Origin: Antricoccus suffuscus
GTDB lineage: Bacteria > Actinomycetota > Actinomycetes > Mycobacteriales > Antricoccaceae
Length of the DNA: 64,000 nt
Reading direction: 5' to 3'
Assembly: GCF_003003235.1 (NCBI RefSeq)
Contig: NZ_PVUE01000001.1
Location: 372,001-436,000 of the forward strand
The notes below the pieces were generated by a model that was not told where the DNA came from, did not search any database, and was given only the letters and a program-made list of their open reading frames with translations. This document shows, in pieces, positions 8,148 through 17,387 of the stretch; positions within the stretch are counted from its first letter, which is position 1; each line of letters begins with the position of its first letter. The translations under genes were made by a program, and so were the position numbers.

Positions 8148-9656
8148 TCAGCGGTATTCGAGACCGTCTTCCACGTCAATTTCGGGAAAGATCTTGGCCT
8201 CGTGGTCGTATTCGTACAAATGCTTCCACGGGTCCCGGTCACCCTGCTTGTAGAGCTTGTCAAGCGAACGCATCATGTAGCCCGCACTGATGTTCTCCGA
8301 GTCGACCCACGGCATCAGCGGCATGTCTTCGTCTTCGGGACGCAGGGTCGGTACGACGACGTGCGCATTGCGCTCGACCATGTGCCCGAAGATGCGACCG
8401 ACGAGCTCGTTGATCATGTCGATCCGCAGCGTCCAGCTGTGCCGGAAGTAGCCGAATGCGTAGGTCATGTTTGGGACACCGCTGATCATGAGCCCACGCC
8501 AGGTCACGCGTTTGGTGAAGTCGACGGGCTCGCCGTCCACCTCGAACGGGATGTCGCCGAACGTTGACATGTTGAAGCCGGTCGCGGTGACGATAATGTC
8601 GGCCTCCAGCACCTCGCCGGAGGAGATCTGCACACCCTTCTCGACGAACTCGTTGATCGTGTCGGTGACGACCGAGATCTTGCCGGCACGCATCCGCTCG
8701 AAGAAGTCGCCGTCGGGGACTCGCACGATGCGCTGCTGCCATGGCCGGTATTTCGGCGTGAAGTCCTTGTCGATGTCTGCGCCCTCCGGAAGCAGGTCTC
8801 GGATGCCGTCCAGCAACATCTCGCGAGCCTCATCGGGGTTCGTCTGGGCGAGCGTCGTAATCGCGTCGCTCTCCATGATGTATTGGCGCCGAAGGATCTC
8901 GTGGGTCCATGCGGGTGGTAGGTCCAGCGGTTCCAGCATCTTGGCGAGGTCGTGTACGACGGGCCGCGCGGCATAGAACGATGGCGAGCGTTGCAGCACG
9001 GTCACGTGCTCTGCCGTCTTGGCCATCTCTGGGGCCACGGTCGCCATGGTCGCGCCGGAGCCGATGATCAACACGCGTTTGTCGGCGTAGTCGACATCCT
9101 CTTGCCACTGTTCCGGGTGTACGAGGGTCCCCTCATAGCGATCCATGCCCGGCCAGTTGGGCGTGTAGGGCTCGTCGAAGTTGTAGTAACCCTGGCACAT
9201 CCACAAGAAGTTGGCGGTATAGCGCACCTGCTCACCGGTGTCGCCCCGGGTGACGTGGGCGGTCCACTGACTGTCCTGGGATGACCACTCGAGCGCGGTC
9301 ACTCGGTGGCTGTAGTGGATGTGACCGGCCAGGTCTTCCTCCTCGATGACCTCTTCGAGGTACTTGAGGATCTGGTCAGCGGTCGCGATCGACGGGCCGC
9401 GCCACGGTTTGTGCTGGTAGCCGTAGGTGAACAGGTCGCTGTCGGAGCGGATGCCGGGGAAGCGGTGTGCCCACCACGTGCCGCCGAAGGCATCCTGCGC
9501 ATCCAGGATCGCGAAGCTCCGGTCGGGGTATTTGTCGCGCAGATGGTGCGCGGCGCCGATACCGGAGACTCCGGCACCCACAATCAGTACGTCGACATGA
9601 GTAACGTCGCCGGTACTCGTTTCCTGCGGGAGATCAACTGTTGCGGTATCTGTCAT
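8148..9656 (-). CDS. FAD/NADPH-dependent monooxygenase, EthA/Baeyer-Villiger type
   Basis: The 502-residue protein begins with an FAD Rossmann motif (VLIVGAGVSGIGAAHHL) and FGGTWWAHRFPGIRSDSD, close in pattern to mycobacterial EthA. It then has the Baeyer-Villiger/FMO fingerprint region YEGTLVHPEQW (variant of FxGxxxHxxxW) and a second nucleotide-binding motif IIGSGATMAT for NADPH. It likely inserts oxygen into ketones or oxidises sulfur or nitrogen compounds. Its 3' end faces the gamma-glutamyltransferase gene across 22 bp. It diverges from a DUF488 gene, with about 125 bp between the two starts. Substrate unknown. Confidence 0.85.
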   Translation of the reverse strand: MTDTATVDLPQETSTGDVTHVDVLIVGAGVSGIGAAHHLRDKYPDRSFAILDAQDAFGGTWWAHRFPGIRSDSDLFTYGYQHKPWRGPSIATADQILKYLEEVIEEEDLAGHIHYSHRVTALEWSSQDSQWTAHVTRGDTGEQVRYTANFLWMCQGYYNFDEPYTPNWPGMDRYEGTLVHPEQWQEDVDYADKRVLIIGSGATMATVAPEMAKTAEHVTVLQRSPSFYAARPVVHDLAKMLEPLDLPPAWTHEILRRQYIMESDAITTLAQTNPDEAREMLLDGIRDLLPEGADIDKDFTPKYRPWQQRIVRVPDGDFFERMRAGKISVVTDTINEFVEKGVQISSGEVLEADIIVTATGFNMSTFGDIPFEVDGEPVDFTKRVTWRGLMISGVPNMTYAFGYFRHSWTLRIDMINELVGRIFGHMVERNAHVVVPTLRPEDEDMPLMPWVDSENISAGYMMRSLDKLYKQGDRDPWKHLYEYDHEAKIFPEIDVEDGLEYR

Positions 9657-9782
9657 GCCTTCTCATCCCTCCGGTGGAATACGGTTCTAATTTGACGCTA
9701 CCCCGAAGGCGCTACGTGTGACCAGGGAAGGGTGGGTGTCGTCCTCTCCCGAGCAGCAACCGTGGCAGGGTTCAATAGCGGT

Positions 9783-10316
9783 ATGGCGACGACCAAGGTG
9801 TATACGATCGGGCATTCGACGCATCCCATTGACGAGTTCCTCGAGATGCTTAAGGTGAACGGCGTACGACGGCTCATCGATGTGCGGACGGTGCCCGGCT
9901 CGCGGCATAACCCGCAGTTCGGTGCGTCTGAGCTAGCCGAAACCTTGCCGGATGCGAACATCGAATATCAACCGATGAAATCATTGGGCGGCCTACGGCA
10001 TTCTCCTGCCGGAGAGTCGACGATCAACGGGGCATGGCGCAACAAGAGCTTCCGCAGCTACGCCGACTATATGCAGACGGCCGAGTTCTCAAGTGCGATA
10101 GATGAGTTGGTCGAGTTAGCGAAGGAGCAGCCGGTCGCGATCATGTGCGCCGAAGCGGTGCCCTGGCGGTGTCACCGATCGCTCATTGCTGACGCGTTAC
10201 TGGTCCGAGGCCAGGAGGTATGCGACATCATGAGCCCGACGTCCACAAAGGCACACACGATGACCAGCTTCGCGAAGGTCGAGGGCCTGCGTCTGTGGTA
10301 TCCGTCCGACGAGTGA
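9783..10316 (+). CDS. DUF488 family protein
   Basis: The ATG at 9783 begins MATTKVYTIGHSTHPIDEF, the standard DUF488 N-terminus, so the longer open frame from 9732 is not used. It encodes 177 residues with the conserved RLIDVRTVPGSRHNPQF segment and the Cys/Arg motif MCAEAVPWRCHRSLIA near residue 123, both typical of the family. The biochemical role is unproven; a nucleotide- or nucleic-acid-related role has been suggested for the fold. It is a single gene between the divergent monooxygenase and the convergent MFS gene. Confidence 0.85.
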   Translation: MATTKVYTIGHSTHPIDEFLEMLKVNGVRRLIDVRTVPGSRHNPQFGASELAETLPDANIEYQPMKSLGGLRHSPAGESTINGAWRNKSFRSYADYMQTAEFSSAIDELVELAKEQPVAIMCAEAVPWRCHRSLIADALLVRGQEVCDIMSPTSTKAHTMTSFAKVEGLRLWYPSDE

Positions 10317-10333
10317 CCGGGCCTCGATTCGGC

Positions 10334-11515
10334 TCAGGTACGACGGCTCAGTACGACGCCGACGACGGCCAGTACGGCGAAGACGCCGGCCGCCGCGGCG
10401 TAGCCGCCCAACCCGTCGGCCAGCAACGCGCCGGCAAGGGGCGAGATAGCGATCGCCGCGGCGATCGGTGCGTTGAACAGGCCGCTGAGCGCGCCGAAGT
10501 TTGCCGTGCCCCATCGATCGGCGACGGACGTCGGCATCAGCAGGGTGTGTGAGCCGCGGACCGCACCGATGAAGATTGCCGCCGCGATGACAATCCCCAC
10601 CGGACCGGGAATGGTCGCGACGAGAGTTAGTGCAACGACGGTGAGTATCATCTGCGTGGAGATGCGAGCCCGCGGCGTACCTTTGCCGCTCAACGGGGCG
10701 AAGACAAGTCGCCCGGCGACCTGTCCGGCACCGACCAGACCGAAGGTCAATGCGGCGAGTGAATCACTGAATCCACGCGCGGTGAGCAGCGGAATCAAGT
10801 TAAGCGTGACCGAGTAGAGGCCGAGCCCGGCGACCATCGTCGCCGCCTGGAGCGCGCGGAACCGCTTGGTGTGGGTGATCGCGCGGAGTTCGACGGCAAG
10901 GGCGGTCTTGCCGGTCGCACCCCGCGGGGTTGATGGCCACGGCGCGCGCAACGCCACGAGGTGCAGCGGAAGGGTAATGATCAGACCGATTGCCGCCAGC
11001 ACAAGATATGCCTGGCGCCAGTCGAGATGGTCCAGCAGCAGCGCAATGAGCGGAGCAAAGACGGTCGAGGCGAACCCGGCAACCAGCGTGAGAATCGTGA
11101 GCGGCCAGGCCCGACGTACGCCGTACCACCGGGTGAGCGCCGTGAACGCCGGCGGATAGAGCGTCGCGGACTGAGCGACGCCGATGACGAGCCACGCGAC
11201 GATGAAGACGGCGAGGTGCGGCGCCTGCGAGCAGAGTACGAGGCCCGCCGCGCCGATCACCGAACCGGTCGACATCACGATCCGGGGACCGATCCGGTCC
11301 AGCAGTCGCCCAATCCAGATCCCCATGAACGCCGACAGCAGGATCGAACTGGAGTAAATGGCAGCGATCGTCGTGCGCGACCAGCCGGTGTCGGACGAGA
11401 TGGCCGCGGACGCGACGGGCAGCGAGTAGTAGAGGACGCCCCAGCTGACGATCTCGGTGACTGCTAGCGCAACTAGCGCGCGCCGAAGCTCACCGTCGGT
11501 CGCCTGCCGGGCCAA
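10334..11515 (-). CDS. MFS transporter (12-TM, exporter-like)
   Basis: The 393-residue protein is hydrophobic throughout with an MFS pattern: a first helix VALAVTEIVSWGVLYYSLPV, the loop 2-3 motif GIWIGRLLDRIGPR (G...D..GRR type), and repeated glycine-rich helices. It lies directly downstream of the adenosine-deaminase-family gene on the same strand with essentially no gap (stop at 11517-11519, start at 11515), so the two are very likely co-transcribed. A nucleoside-related cargo is possible but is only inferred from this coupling. Confidence 0.8.
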   Translation of the reverse strand: MARQATDGELRRALVALAVTEIVSWGVLYYSLPVASAAISSDTGWSRTTIAAIYSSSILLSAFMGIWIGRLLDRIGPRIVMSTGSVIGAAGLVLCSQAPHLAVFIVAWLVIGVAQSATLYPPAFTALTRWYGVRRAWPLTILTLVAGFASTVFAPLIALLLDHLDWRQAYLVLAAIGLIITLPLHLVALRAPWPSTPRGATGKTALAVELRAITHTKRFRALQAATMVAGLGLYSVTLNLIPLLTARGFSDSLAALTFGLVGAGQVAGRLVFAPLSGKGTPRARISTQMILTVVALTLVATIPGPVGIVIAAAIFIGAVRGSHTLLMPTSVADRWGTANFGALSGLFNAPIAAAIAISPLAGALLADGLGGYAAAAGVFAVLAVVGVVLSRRT

Positions 11516-11516
11516 G

Positions 11517-12548
11517 CTAGGACCGACTTGCCGTGTCGTCGATCTGGTCGATCAACGCCCACTTGTCGGCCTCGCCGATGAACGACGCGTGCACAGCCGC
11601 TTTGGCGAGGTCGACGATGCCGTGTCGGTCCAGCCCGAGCAGTTCGGTCGCAATCTCGTACTCACGGTTGATCGTCGTACCAAACATCGGCGGATCGTCG
11701 CTGTTGATCGTTACCGGTACGCCGGCCGCGACCAGCACTGGCAATGGGTGCTCCTCGATCGACGGCACACACCGGGTCGCCACGTTGGACGTCGGGCACA
11801 CCTCCAATGCGATGTTGTTCTCGGCGAGGTACGCCATCAGCTCCGGATCGGTGGCCGCGGCGATGCCGTGCCCGATTCGTTCGGCGCCGAGGGTGTGGAT
11901 CGCGTCCCAGATCGTCTGTGCGCCGGTCGACTCGCCGGCATGCGGCACCGAGTGCAGCCCGGCCGCGCGGGCGGCGTCGAAGTACGGCGCAAACTGGGGT
12001 CGCGGTACGCCGATCTCGGGGCCGCCGAGGCCGAAGCCGACAAGCGTCGACGGGCCATGCTCAAGCGCGACCTTAAGTGTGCCTTCCGCGGCTTCAATCC
12101 CGGATTCGCCTGGGATGTCGAAGATCCAGCGCAGCGTGAGACCGAGGTCGCGTTCGGCGGCGACGCGGGCGTCTTCGATTGCCTCGACGAAAGCTGCGGG
12201 ATCGATTCCGCGGATGACCGAGGTGTACGGCGTGACGGTGAGTTCGGCGTACTGGACGTTTTGGGCTGCGAGATCGGTCGCGACGCCGTAGGTGAGCTCG
12301 CGTACGTCGATCGGCTCGCGGACGAGGTCGACTACCGACAGATAGACCTCGATGAAGTGTCCGAAATCGGTGAACGTGAAGTAGTCCGCGAGTGCATCGG
12401 GGTCCGACGGCACGGTGCCTGGATGTCGCGCGGCGAGGCTCGCGACGGTAGCCGGTGATGCGGAGCCCACCTGGTGTACGTGGAGCTCGGCCTTCGGCAG
12501 GTTGGCGATGAACGCGGCGATATCGGGTGGGACTGGCGACTGTGTCAT
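11517..12548 (-). CDS. Adenosine deaminase family protein
   Basis: The open frame extends to 12659, but the ATG at 12548 begins TQSPVPPDIAAFIANLPKAELHVH, matching the family N-terminus (343 residues). All metal and catalytic landmarks are present: HVH for zinc, PHAGES containing the catalytic Glu, RIGHGIAAA, EVCPTSN and NSDDPPMF with the zinc-binding Asp pair. The segment after the metal site is HVHQVGSAS instead of the usual HLHLEGS, which removes the acidic residue that contacts the ribose in classical adenosine deaminases, so substrate preference may differ. It is likely transcribed with the MFS gene downstream. Confidence 0.8.
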   Translation of the reverse strand: MTQSPVPPDIAAFIANLPKAELHVHQVGSASPATVASLAARHPGTVPSDPDALADYFTFTDFGHFIEVYLSVVDLVREPIDVRELTYGVATDLAAQNVQYAELTVTPYTSVIRGIDPAAFVEAIEDARVAAERDLGLTLRWIFDIPGESGIEAAEGTLKVALEHGPSTLVGFGLGGPEIGVPRPQFAPYFDAARAAGLHSVPHAGESTGAQTIWDAIHTLGAERIGHGIAAATDPELMAYLAENNIALEVCPTSNVATRCVPSIEEHPLPVLVAAGVPVTINSDDPPMFGTTINREYEIATELLGLDRHGIVDLAKAAVHASFIGEADKWALIDQIDDTASRS

Positions 12549-12677
12549 CCGCCAATTATCGCCTGTCGTCAAGCCATCAACGGAACCGCAACTCCGGTGG
12601 CGTGGTCGGACTCGAGATACGAGATGATGGGTTCCGTCCCGTCGCTGACACCCGAACACCGAGGAAATGATGCCGAG

Positions 12678-13271
12678 ATGACCCAGTCGCCCTACGGAGG
12701 CCAGTCGCCGTACCAGAATCAGGGTGGCTATCAGGACCAGCCTCCAGCGACGAAAAACAAACTGCCCGTGGTGCTCGCGGGACTGATTGCGGTCGTCGGT
12801 CTCGCCATCGCGGTCGTCATCATCGTGGTCGGCAGGTCCGGTTCGGGCGACAATCAGGCTGCTGGGGACGGCGGCCAGTCGGGTACCTCCACTCAGTCAG
12901 CGCAGTCGGACGCCAGTAAGACCTCCGACAGCAAGGGAACCAAGTCCGACAAGTCGAGTGGCGCCGGGGACACGGTGACAAAATCCGAGCTTCCAAAGGG
13001 ATTCCCCGTTCCCGATGGCTTAGACATCTCGACCTACAGCACGGGCGGCGAAGTTAGCGGTCTGGCGACACTGACCGATCCTGAAGCGGCGTATAACTTC
13101 TGGATGAGCGAACTGCCTAAGGCCGGCTACGAGATCAGCGACAAGACCAAAACCGGCTCAGGTGAGAGTCTGATCGGCCAGATCACCTTCTCGGGGAATG
13201 GTTACGGCTCCTCGACCATCTCTATCGTCGGTACAACGGCCGCGATCGGGCTAAAGCCTAAGACGGACTAG
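12678..13271 (+). CDS. Single-pass membrane protein with Gly/Tyr/Gln-rich N-terminus, function unknown
   Basis: The start at 12678 follows an AGGA-containing leader, and upstream in-frame codons give an unnatural N-terminus, so 197 residues are predicted. Residues 1-25 are a low-complexity Gln/Tyr/Gly/Pro segment and residues about 30-50 are a strong transmembrane helix (LPVVLAGLIAVVGLAIAVVI). A Ser/Thr/Asp/Lys-rich linker and a C-terminal extracytoplasmic domain of about 110 residues follow. The architecture resembles many actinobacterial DUF proteins anchored outside the membrane. No enzymatic motif was recognised. Its stop overlaps the convergent ykoC stop by 4 nt. Confidence 0.75.
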   Translation: MTQSPYGGQSPYQNQGGYQDQPPATKNKLPVVLAGLIAVVGLAIAVVIIVVGRSGSGDNQAAGDGGQSGTSTQSAQSDASKTSDSKGTKSDKSSGAGDTVTKSELPKGFPVPDGLDISTYSTGGEVSGLATLTDPEAAYNFWMSELPKAGYEISDKTKTGSGESLIGQITFSGNGYGSSTISIVGTTAAIGLKPKTD

Positions 13272-14113
13272 CCGAAAATCGTCCGGAACGTACCGCCGAT
13301 GATGCTGTACGCCGTCGCGCCGGCGCAGACGATCACGGTCACCAGGACCAGTAGCGTGTCGCGCCGGCGCCAGAATGACTCGCGGGCAAGCGAGCGTCGC
13401 CGCCCGTCCCCTGAACTGGTCGAGGGGCTGGAGCGATCCGGGTCGAACCCGCGCGAATCCATCGCCGTGGCGAGCCGGGTGGCGCGGCGTACCGACGACA
13501 CGAGAAGCGCGACCAAGCTGGCGGTCAGCATCCGGGCGTGCCTGAGCGGGTTCGCGCCGCCGGAGATCCCACGGGTACGACGGGCCATCTTGATGTGCTG
13601 CCAGTCGTCGTAGATGAGCGGGATCATGCGCACCGCGGCCAGTGAGCCGATCGCGAATCGCGGCGACGTGTGCCAGTGCGTGATGAGCGCGTCGCCGAGG
13701 TCGGTCGGTTCGAGGATCGCGAAGAACAGGACACCCGGTAGGGCCATTGCCAGCAGCCGGACCGCGACCGCGCACGCGGCACCGAGTGAGCCGGACGTGA
13801 CGTGGAGGGGACCCCACTGCAGCAACGTCGTACCGCCGCTGGCGGCCGAGAAGATCAGGTTGGTGAGTACGACGACGGCTAGGGCGAGCGCGATCGGCCA
13901 CCCGCGCGCCCACCACTGGCGCGGCGTCATCCGTGACATCACGACCAGTGGAATTTCGGCGGCGAGCACGATGAGCGAGACTCGCAGGTCGAGGTTGATC
14001 AGCAGAGTCAGGGAGATGACCAGGATGATCGAGATCCCCACGAGCGGGTTGTACCGTCGTAGCAGCGATTTCGGCGCGGCCTGACCGAAGCCGACGAGTC
14101 CGGGAGGCGGCAT
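13268..14113 (-). CDS. ykoC: ECF transporter transmembrane T component (EcfT/YkoC-like)
   Basis: This 281-residue protein has five or six hydrophobic segments and the coupling-helix Ala-Arg-Gly pattern RRTRGISGG of T components, followed by a second such region RATRLATAMDSRGFD, which contacts the ATPase. It is the last gene of a three-gene set (S, double ATPase, T) reading leftward. Its ATG overlaps the ATPase stop (TGATG) and is preceded by GGAGG. Together with the TPP riboswitch upstream of the set, it should form the membrane scaffold of a thiamine or hydroxymethylpyrimidine importer. Confidence 0.88.
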   Translation of the reverse strand: MPPPGLVGFGQAAPKSLLRRYNPLVGISIILVISLTLLINLDLRVSLIVLAAEIPLVVMSRMTPRQWWARGWPIALALAVVVLTNLIFSAASGGTTLLQWGPLHVTSGSLGAACAVAVRLLAMALPGVLFFAILEPTDLGDALITHWHTSPRFAIGSLAAVRMIPLIYDDWQHIKMARRTRGISGGANPLRHARMLTASLVALLVSSVRRATRLATAMDSRGFDPDRSSPSTSSGDGRRRSLARESFWRRRDTLLVLVTVIVCAGATAYSIIGGTFRTIFG

Positions 14114-15588
14114 CAGCGCACCTCCTCGGTACGACGCAGGCCGATAATCTCGTCCGAGAGCGTGTCCACCAGCAGGTGGTCGTGAGTTACCAGCAGCAGT
14201 GCGGCGCCGTCGTCACGCTGCTGCGCCAACAACCGATGAAGTTCCGCCCAGGTACGCCGGTCCTGGCCGAAGGTCGGCTCGTCGAGCACGAGGACTCGTG
14301 GTGCCGTCGCTAGTGCGGTCGCCACCGAGAGGCGTCGCTTCTCGCCCCCGGAGAGTGTGAAGGGGTTGGCATCGGCGAGATGCGTGAGATGGAGACGTTC
14401 GAGTAGTTCCTCGGCGCGTCGTTGAGCGTCGTGCCGGCCCGCCCGCTGTGCGCCCAGGGCTATTTCGGCCGACAGCGTCCCCGTCAAAAACTGGTGCTCT
14501 GGATTCTGGAAGACGGTACCGATCCGTGATACTAGTATCGACGCTTTCCATTTGTGTAGGGGTTTCCGTCGAATCTCCGCATTCGCGAGGGCGTCGGTTG
14601 CGGTCACGCTCCCACTACTGGGGCCGCGGAGCCCCGACAGCATCATCGCCAACGTCGATTTGCCGGACCCGTTCGGTCCGACGAGTGCCGTTGTCGTGCC
14701 TGCTCGCAACGTGAAGTCGGCGGGCTGAGGCAAGAGTGGCCCGTCGGCCGAGTGACGATAGCGTGGCGCTGCCGCGTGCATCAGGTCATCACCAACGGCG
14801 CTGCAGAAGCTTGGTGCTACTGGCGCGGAGTCGTCGATCCAGACCCCTTGTGCGGCAAGGGATGTGGCCTGCGCGCCGATAACCGTGCCCGGTGTGCCGT
14901 CGGCGATGACCCCGTCCTGCGAGTCGATCACGATCACCCGGTCGACGATAGGCAGGGCCACCGAGACCTTGTGCTCGATCATCAGGATCGTGCTTGACCT
15001 GCTGCGGCGCAGTCGATCGAGCGCACCGACGACGGTTGCCGTGCCTTCCGGGTCGAGATTCGCCGTCGGCTCGTCAAGCAGCAGGAGTCCCGGTCGCAGC
15101 GCCAGTACGCCGGCTAGCACGAGACGTTGGCGCTCGCCGCCGGACAGCGAGTGGGTCGAGCGGGTCACGTCGTACTTGAAGTCGACTTGTGCGAGCGCGT
15201 CGTGGACGCGCGGCCAGATGTGGTCCATTGGTACGCCGTGGTTTTCGAGTCCGAAAGCGACCTCGTCACCGCACCTGCCCATGACTATCTGCGCGTCCGG
15301 GTCTTGGAAGACGATGCCCGAGCGGCCGTCACCAGGACGCGGTGGTTGGCCGTCGATCAGGATCTCACCCTCGATATCGCCGGACTCGTAGTCCAGCAGG
15401 CCGGCGATCGCGCTGAGCAGCGTGCTCTTCCCGGCGCCGGAGGCGCCCAGTAAGAGCACTCGTTCGCCGGGCTCGATGGTGAACGAGATGCCGCGTACCG
15501 CCCAGGTCGGGCGCGCGAGATGCCGAAAGCCGAACCCACGCACCTCAATCCGGGCGGGGGACCGACCCCGGTCGGGGTGCGGGCTCAC
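14113..15588 (-). CDS. ykoD: ECF transporter ATPase, two fused ABC domains (YkoD-like)
   Basis: The 491-residue protein contains two complete ABC cassettes. The first has Walker A LLGASGAGKSTLL, signature LSGGERQRLVLAG and Walker B LLLLDEPTANLD. The second, from about residue 265, has LVGPNGSGKSTLAMM, LSGGEKRRLSVA and VLVLDEPTFGQD. A single-chain double ATPase replaces the usual EcfA1/EcfA2 pair, as in YkoD. It starts with GTG overlapping the S-component stop (GTGA) and is coupled to the T component downstream. It powers substrate uptake by the complex. Confidence 0.92.
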   Translation of the reverse strand: MSPHPDRGRSPARIEVRGFGFRHLARPTWAVRGISFTIEPGERVLLLGASGAGKSTLLSAIAGLLDYESGDIEGEILIDGQPPRPGDGRSGIVFQDPDAQIVMGRCGDEVAFGLENHGVPMDHIWPRVHDALAQVDFKYDVTRSTHSLSGGERQRLVLAGVLALRPGLLLLDEPTANLDPEGTATVVGALDRLRRSRSSTILMIEHKVSVALPIVDRVIVIDSQDGVIADGTPGTVIGAQATSLAAQGVWIDDSAPVAPSFCSAVGDDLMHAAAPRYRHSADGPLLPQPADFTLRAGTTTALVGPNGSGKSTLAMMLSGLRGPSSGSVTATDALANAEIRRKPLHKWKASILVSRIGTVFQNPEHQFLTGTLSAEIALGAQRAGRHDAQRRAEELLERLHLTHLADANPFTLSGGEKRRLSVATALATAPRVLVLDEPTFGQDRRTWAELHRLLAQQRDDGAALLLVTHDHLLVDTLSDEIIGLRRTEEVR

Positions 15589-16217
15589 GCAGGTATGCGC
15601 CTCTGCTCACGCCGGGCCGGCAGCGCGCCGGACGCTTGCAAAGCCTTGTGCAGAGCCAGACTCGCGAGGCCGCACACGACCAATGCGCCGATGGTCGTCG
15701 CTACTACGTGCACGACTTTCCAGCCGGTCGCGAACTCCGGGTAGTACGTCGTGACGTCTAGGAGCCCGGACGCGATTCCCGCCGTGGCGCCGGAGAGGAA
15801 GACGACCAGTGGCTTCCAGATGCGGTAGAGGACGACGGCGTACCCGACTTCGGCGCCGATTCCCTGGATGACGCCGTACAACAGGATCGAGCCGCCCGAC
15901 CATGGCGCGCCGAAGAGGACCGAGACGAGTGCGGCGAGCGACTCGGCCAGGATCCCCGAGCCGGCGCGCTTCGTCACCAGGGGCGCGAGTACGCCGGGCA
16001 GCAGCCAGACGCCGACGATCAGGCCGCCCCACGGAGATCCGGCGAAGAGTTTGTCGAATGCGGGGCTGATGGTGTTCCAGCCCCAGAAGACGACGCCGAA
16101 GACGACGCCGATGACGGCGGTGATCAGAATGTCGGAGGTCCGCCATCGCGAAAATGCGGTCGATGCGCGGGCCTTGGTCGGCGTACTACTTGCGCGCGTT
16201 GGTTTGGTACTTGTCAC
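15585..16217 (-). CDS. ykoE: ECF transporter substrate-binding S component, YkoE family
   Basis: A GTG at 16217 with AGGGA upstream is preferred over the longer TTG-started frame, giving 210 residues. After a Thr/Ser/Arg-rich cytoplasmic leader there are five or so membrane segments starting with TSDILITAVIGVVFGVVFWGWN, the hallmark N-terminal helix of YkoE-type S components. These capture thiamine or its pyrimidine precursor HMP. The gene is immediately downstream of a TPP riboswitch and heads the ykoEDC-like operon, so regulation by intracellular TPP is expected. Confidence 0.88.
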   Translation of the reverse strand: MTSTKPTRASSTPTKARASTAFSRWRTSDILITAVIGVVFGVVFWGWNTISPAFDKLFAGSPWGGLIVGVWLLPGVLAPLVTKRAGSGILAESLAALVSVLFGAPWSGGSILLYGVIQGIGAEVGYAVVLYRIWKPLVVFLSGATAGIASGLLDVTTYYPEFATGWKVVHVVATTIGALVVCGLASLALHKALQASGALPARREQRRIPA

Positions 16218-16299
16218 GTTGATCCCTGCCCTCTGGTTCAAGGACAGAAAAGCGGCACGTCTCGCCGTGGCTCATCCTTTCGAATCGCCCGCGGCGTTC

Positions 16300-16378
16300 G
16301 ACTCCCTGCGCTGGCATTACCCAGATCAGGTGTGAGGGTCTGCGGTTGCCCGCACTCTCAGCGCTGTGCGCTCCCCTG
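16300..16378 (-). promoter_or_regulatory. TPP (thiamine pyrophosphate) riboswitch
   Basis: Read on the minus strand, the segment contains the conserved THI-box elements in order: AGGGGAGC at the 5' stem, GCTGAGAGTGCGGG with the CUGAGA core, ACCC, then CCTGATCTGGGTAATGCCAGC and the closing CAGGGAG. These are the pyrimidine-sensor and pyrophosphate-sensor helices of the aptamer. It lies about 80 nt upstream of the YkoE-like start, leaving room for an anti-SD or terminator platform. TPP binding is expected to shut off importer expression. Confidence 0.93.
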
Positions 16379-16459
16379 TCGTACTTAGGAGTGTTACAGG
16401 TCCAACTGTAGGGCAGGCGGCGTCGATGGTGGCGCCGGGGTGAGCCTGGCGTGGCTGGG

Positions 16460-17281
16460 TCAGGCGTGCTGCGTGACCGTCGGTGGATACCGACCGTGGT
16501 CGATCTTGATTGGTTCGGTGCGCGGGTACGCCTCGGGCGGCGCGTGTTGTCCGGTCTCCGCGGTTTCGACGATGTCCGCGAGGATCACCGTCACGTTGTC
16601 CGGCGCGCCCGCGGCGAGGGTGAGCGCGATGAGCTTGTCCGCCGCGGCGTCGATGTCCTCAAGATCGAGGGCCGTGGTGATGTCGTCGATATCGACGTAG
16701 TCGGTGAGGCCGTCGCTGCACACGAGATAACGATCGCCGTGCATCCGCACCAGCGTCGTGAAACGGGGCTTGACCTTGCTGCCGTCGACCGATTTGACGA
16801 TGACGCTGCGATAGGGATGGTCATGTGCTTCCTGCGCCGTGATCTCGCCGGAATCGACCAACATCTGCACGAACGAGTCGTCGCTGGTCAGTTGCGTCAA
16901 CCGAGAACGACTCCGCTGGTAGACGTACGCCCGCGAGTCGCCGACGTTGGCCACCACGATCCGCCGGTCGCCGAACAATATCGCGGTGGCCGTCGTACCC
17001 ATCCCGGCCAGTTCGGGGCTTGTCTCGACCGCGGCCGCAATCGCCTTGCTGCTCTCATCGATCGCGGCCGCCAATGTTGTGTAGAGGCGCGGGTCGACGG
17101 TGTGTTCGTCGATGTCGGCGAAATGCTCAGCGGTGATCGCCGACGCGACCTCACCGGCTTCGTGTCCGCCCATCCCGTCGGCGACGACGATGAGTCGATT
17201 GCCTACGTGGTAGGAGTCTTCGTTGTTTCCGCGTTTCAGCCCTGGGTGCGTGCGCGCCGTCGCGTTGATGGCATATGACAT
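16460..17281 (-). CDS. PP2C-family serine/threonine protein phosphatase
   Basis: The ATG at 17281 is chosen because SYAINATARTHPGLKRGNNED is the natural N-terminus (273 residues) and an AGGGG lies upstream. Metal-binding motifs are complete: RGNNEDS, VADGMGGHEAGEVAS, VANVGDSRAYV, VCSDGLTDYV and APDNVTVILADI. It is close in form to PstP-type phosphatases that reverse Ser/Thr kinases, but at 273 residues it has no membrane anchor or extracellular tail and no kinase, FtsW or PBP genes beside it. It is therefore probably a second, soluble phosphatase. Confidence 0.9.
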   Translation of the reverse strand: MSYAINATARTHPGLKRGNNEDSYHVGNRLIVVADGMGGHEAGEVASAITAEHFADIDEHTVDPRLYTTLAAAIDESSKAIAAAVETSPELAGMGTTATAILFGDRRIVVANVGDSRAYVYQRSRSRLTQLTSDDSFVQMLVDSGEITAQEAHDHPYRSVIVKSVDGSKVKPRFTTLVRMHGDRYLVCSDGLTDYVDIDDITTALDLEDIDAAADKLIALTLAAGAPDNVTVILADIVETAETGQHAPPEAYPRTEPIKIDHGRYPPTVTQHA

Positions 17282-17387
17282 CGGGTGCTCACCCCTCATC
17301 GGCTGATCTGGTGCTGGTCAATCTTACCCATCAGTGGCGATCGGGCGGGGTACGTCGCAACGTGCGTACGCCAAGGTGACGCGGATG

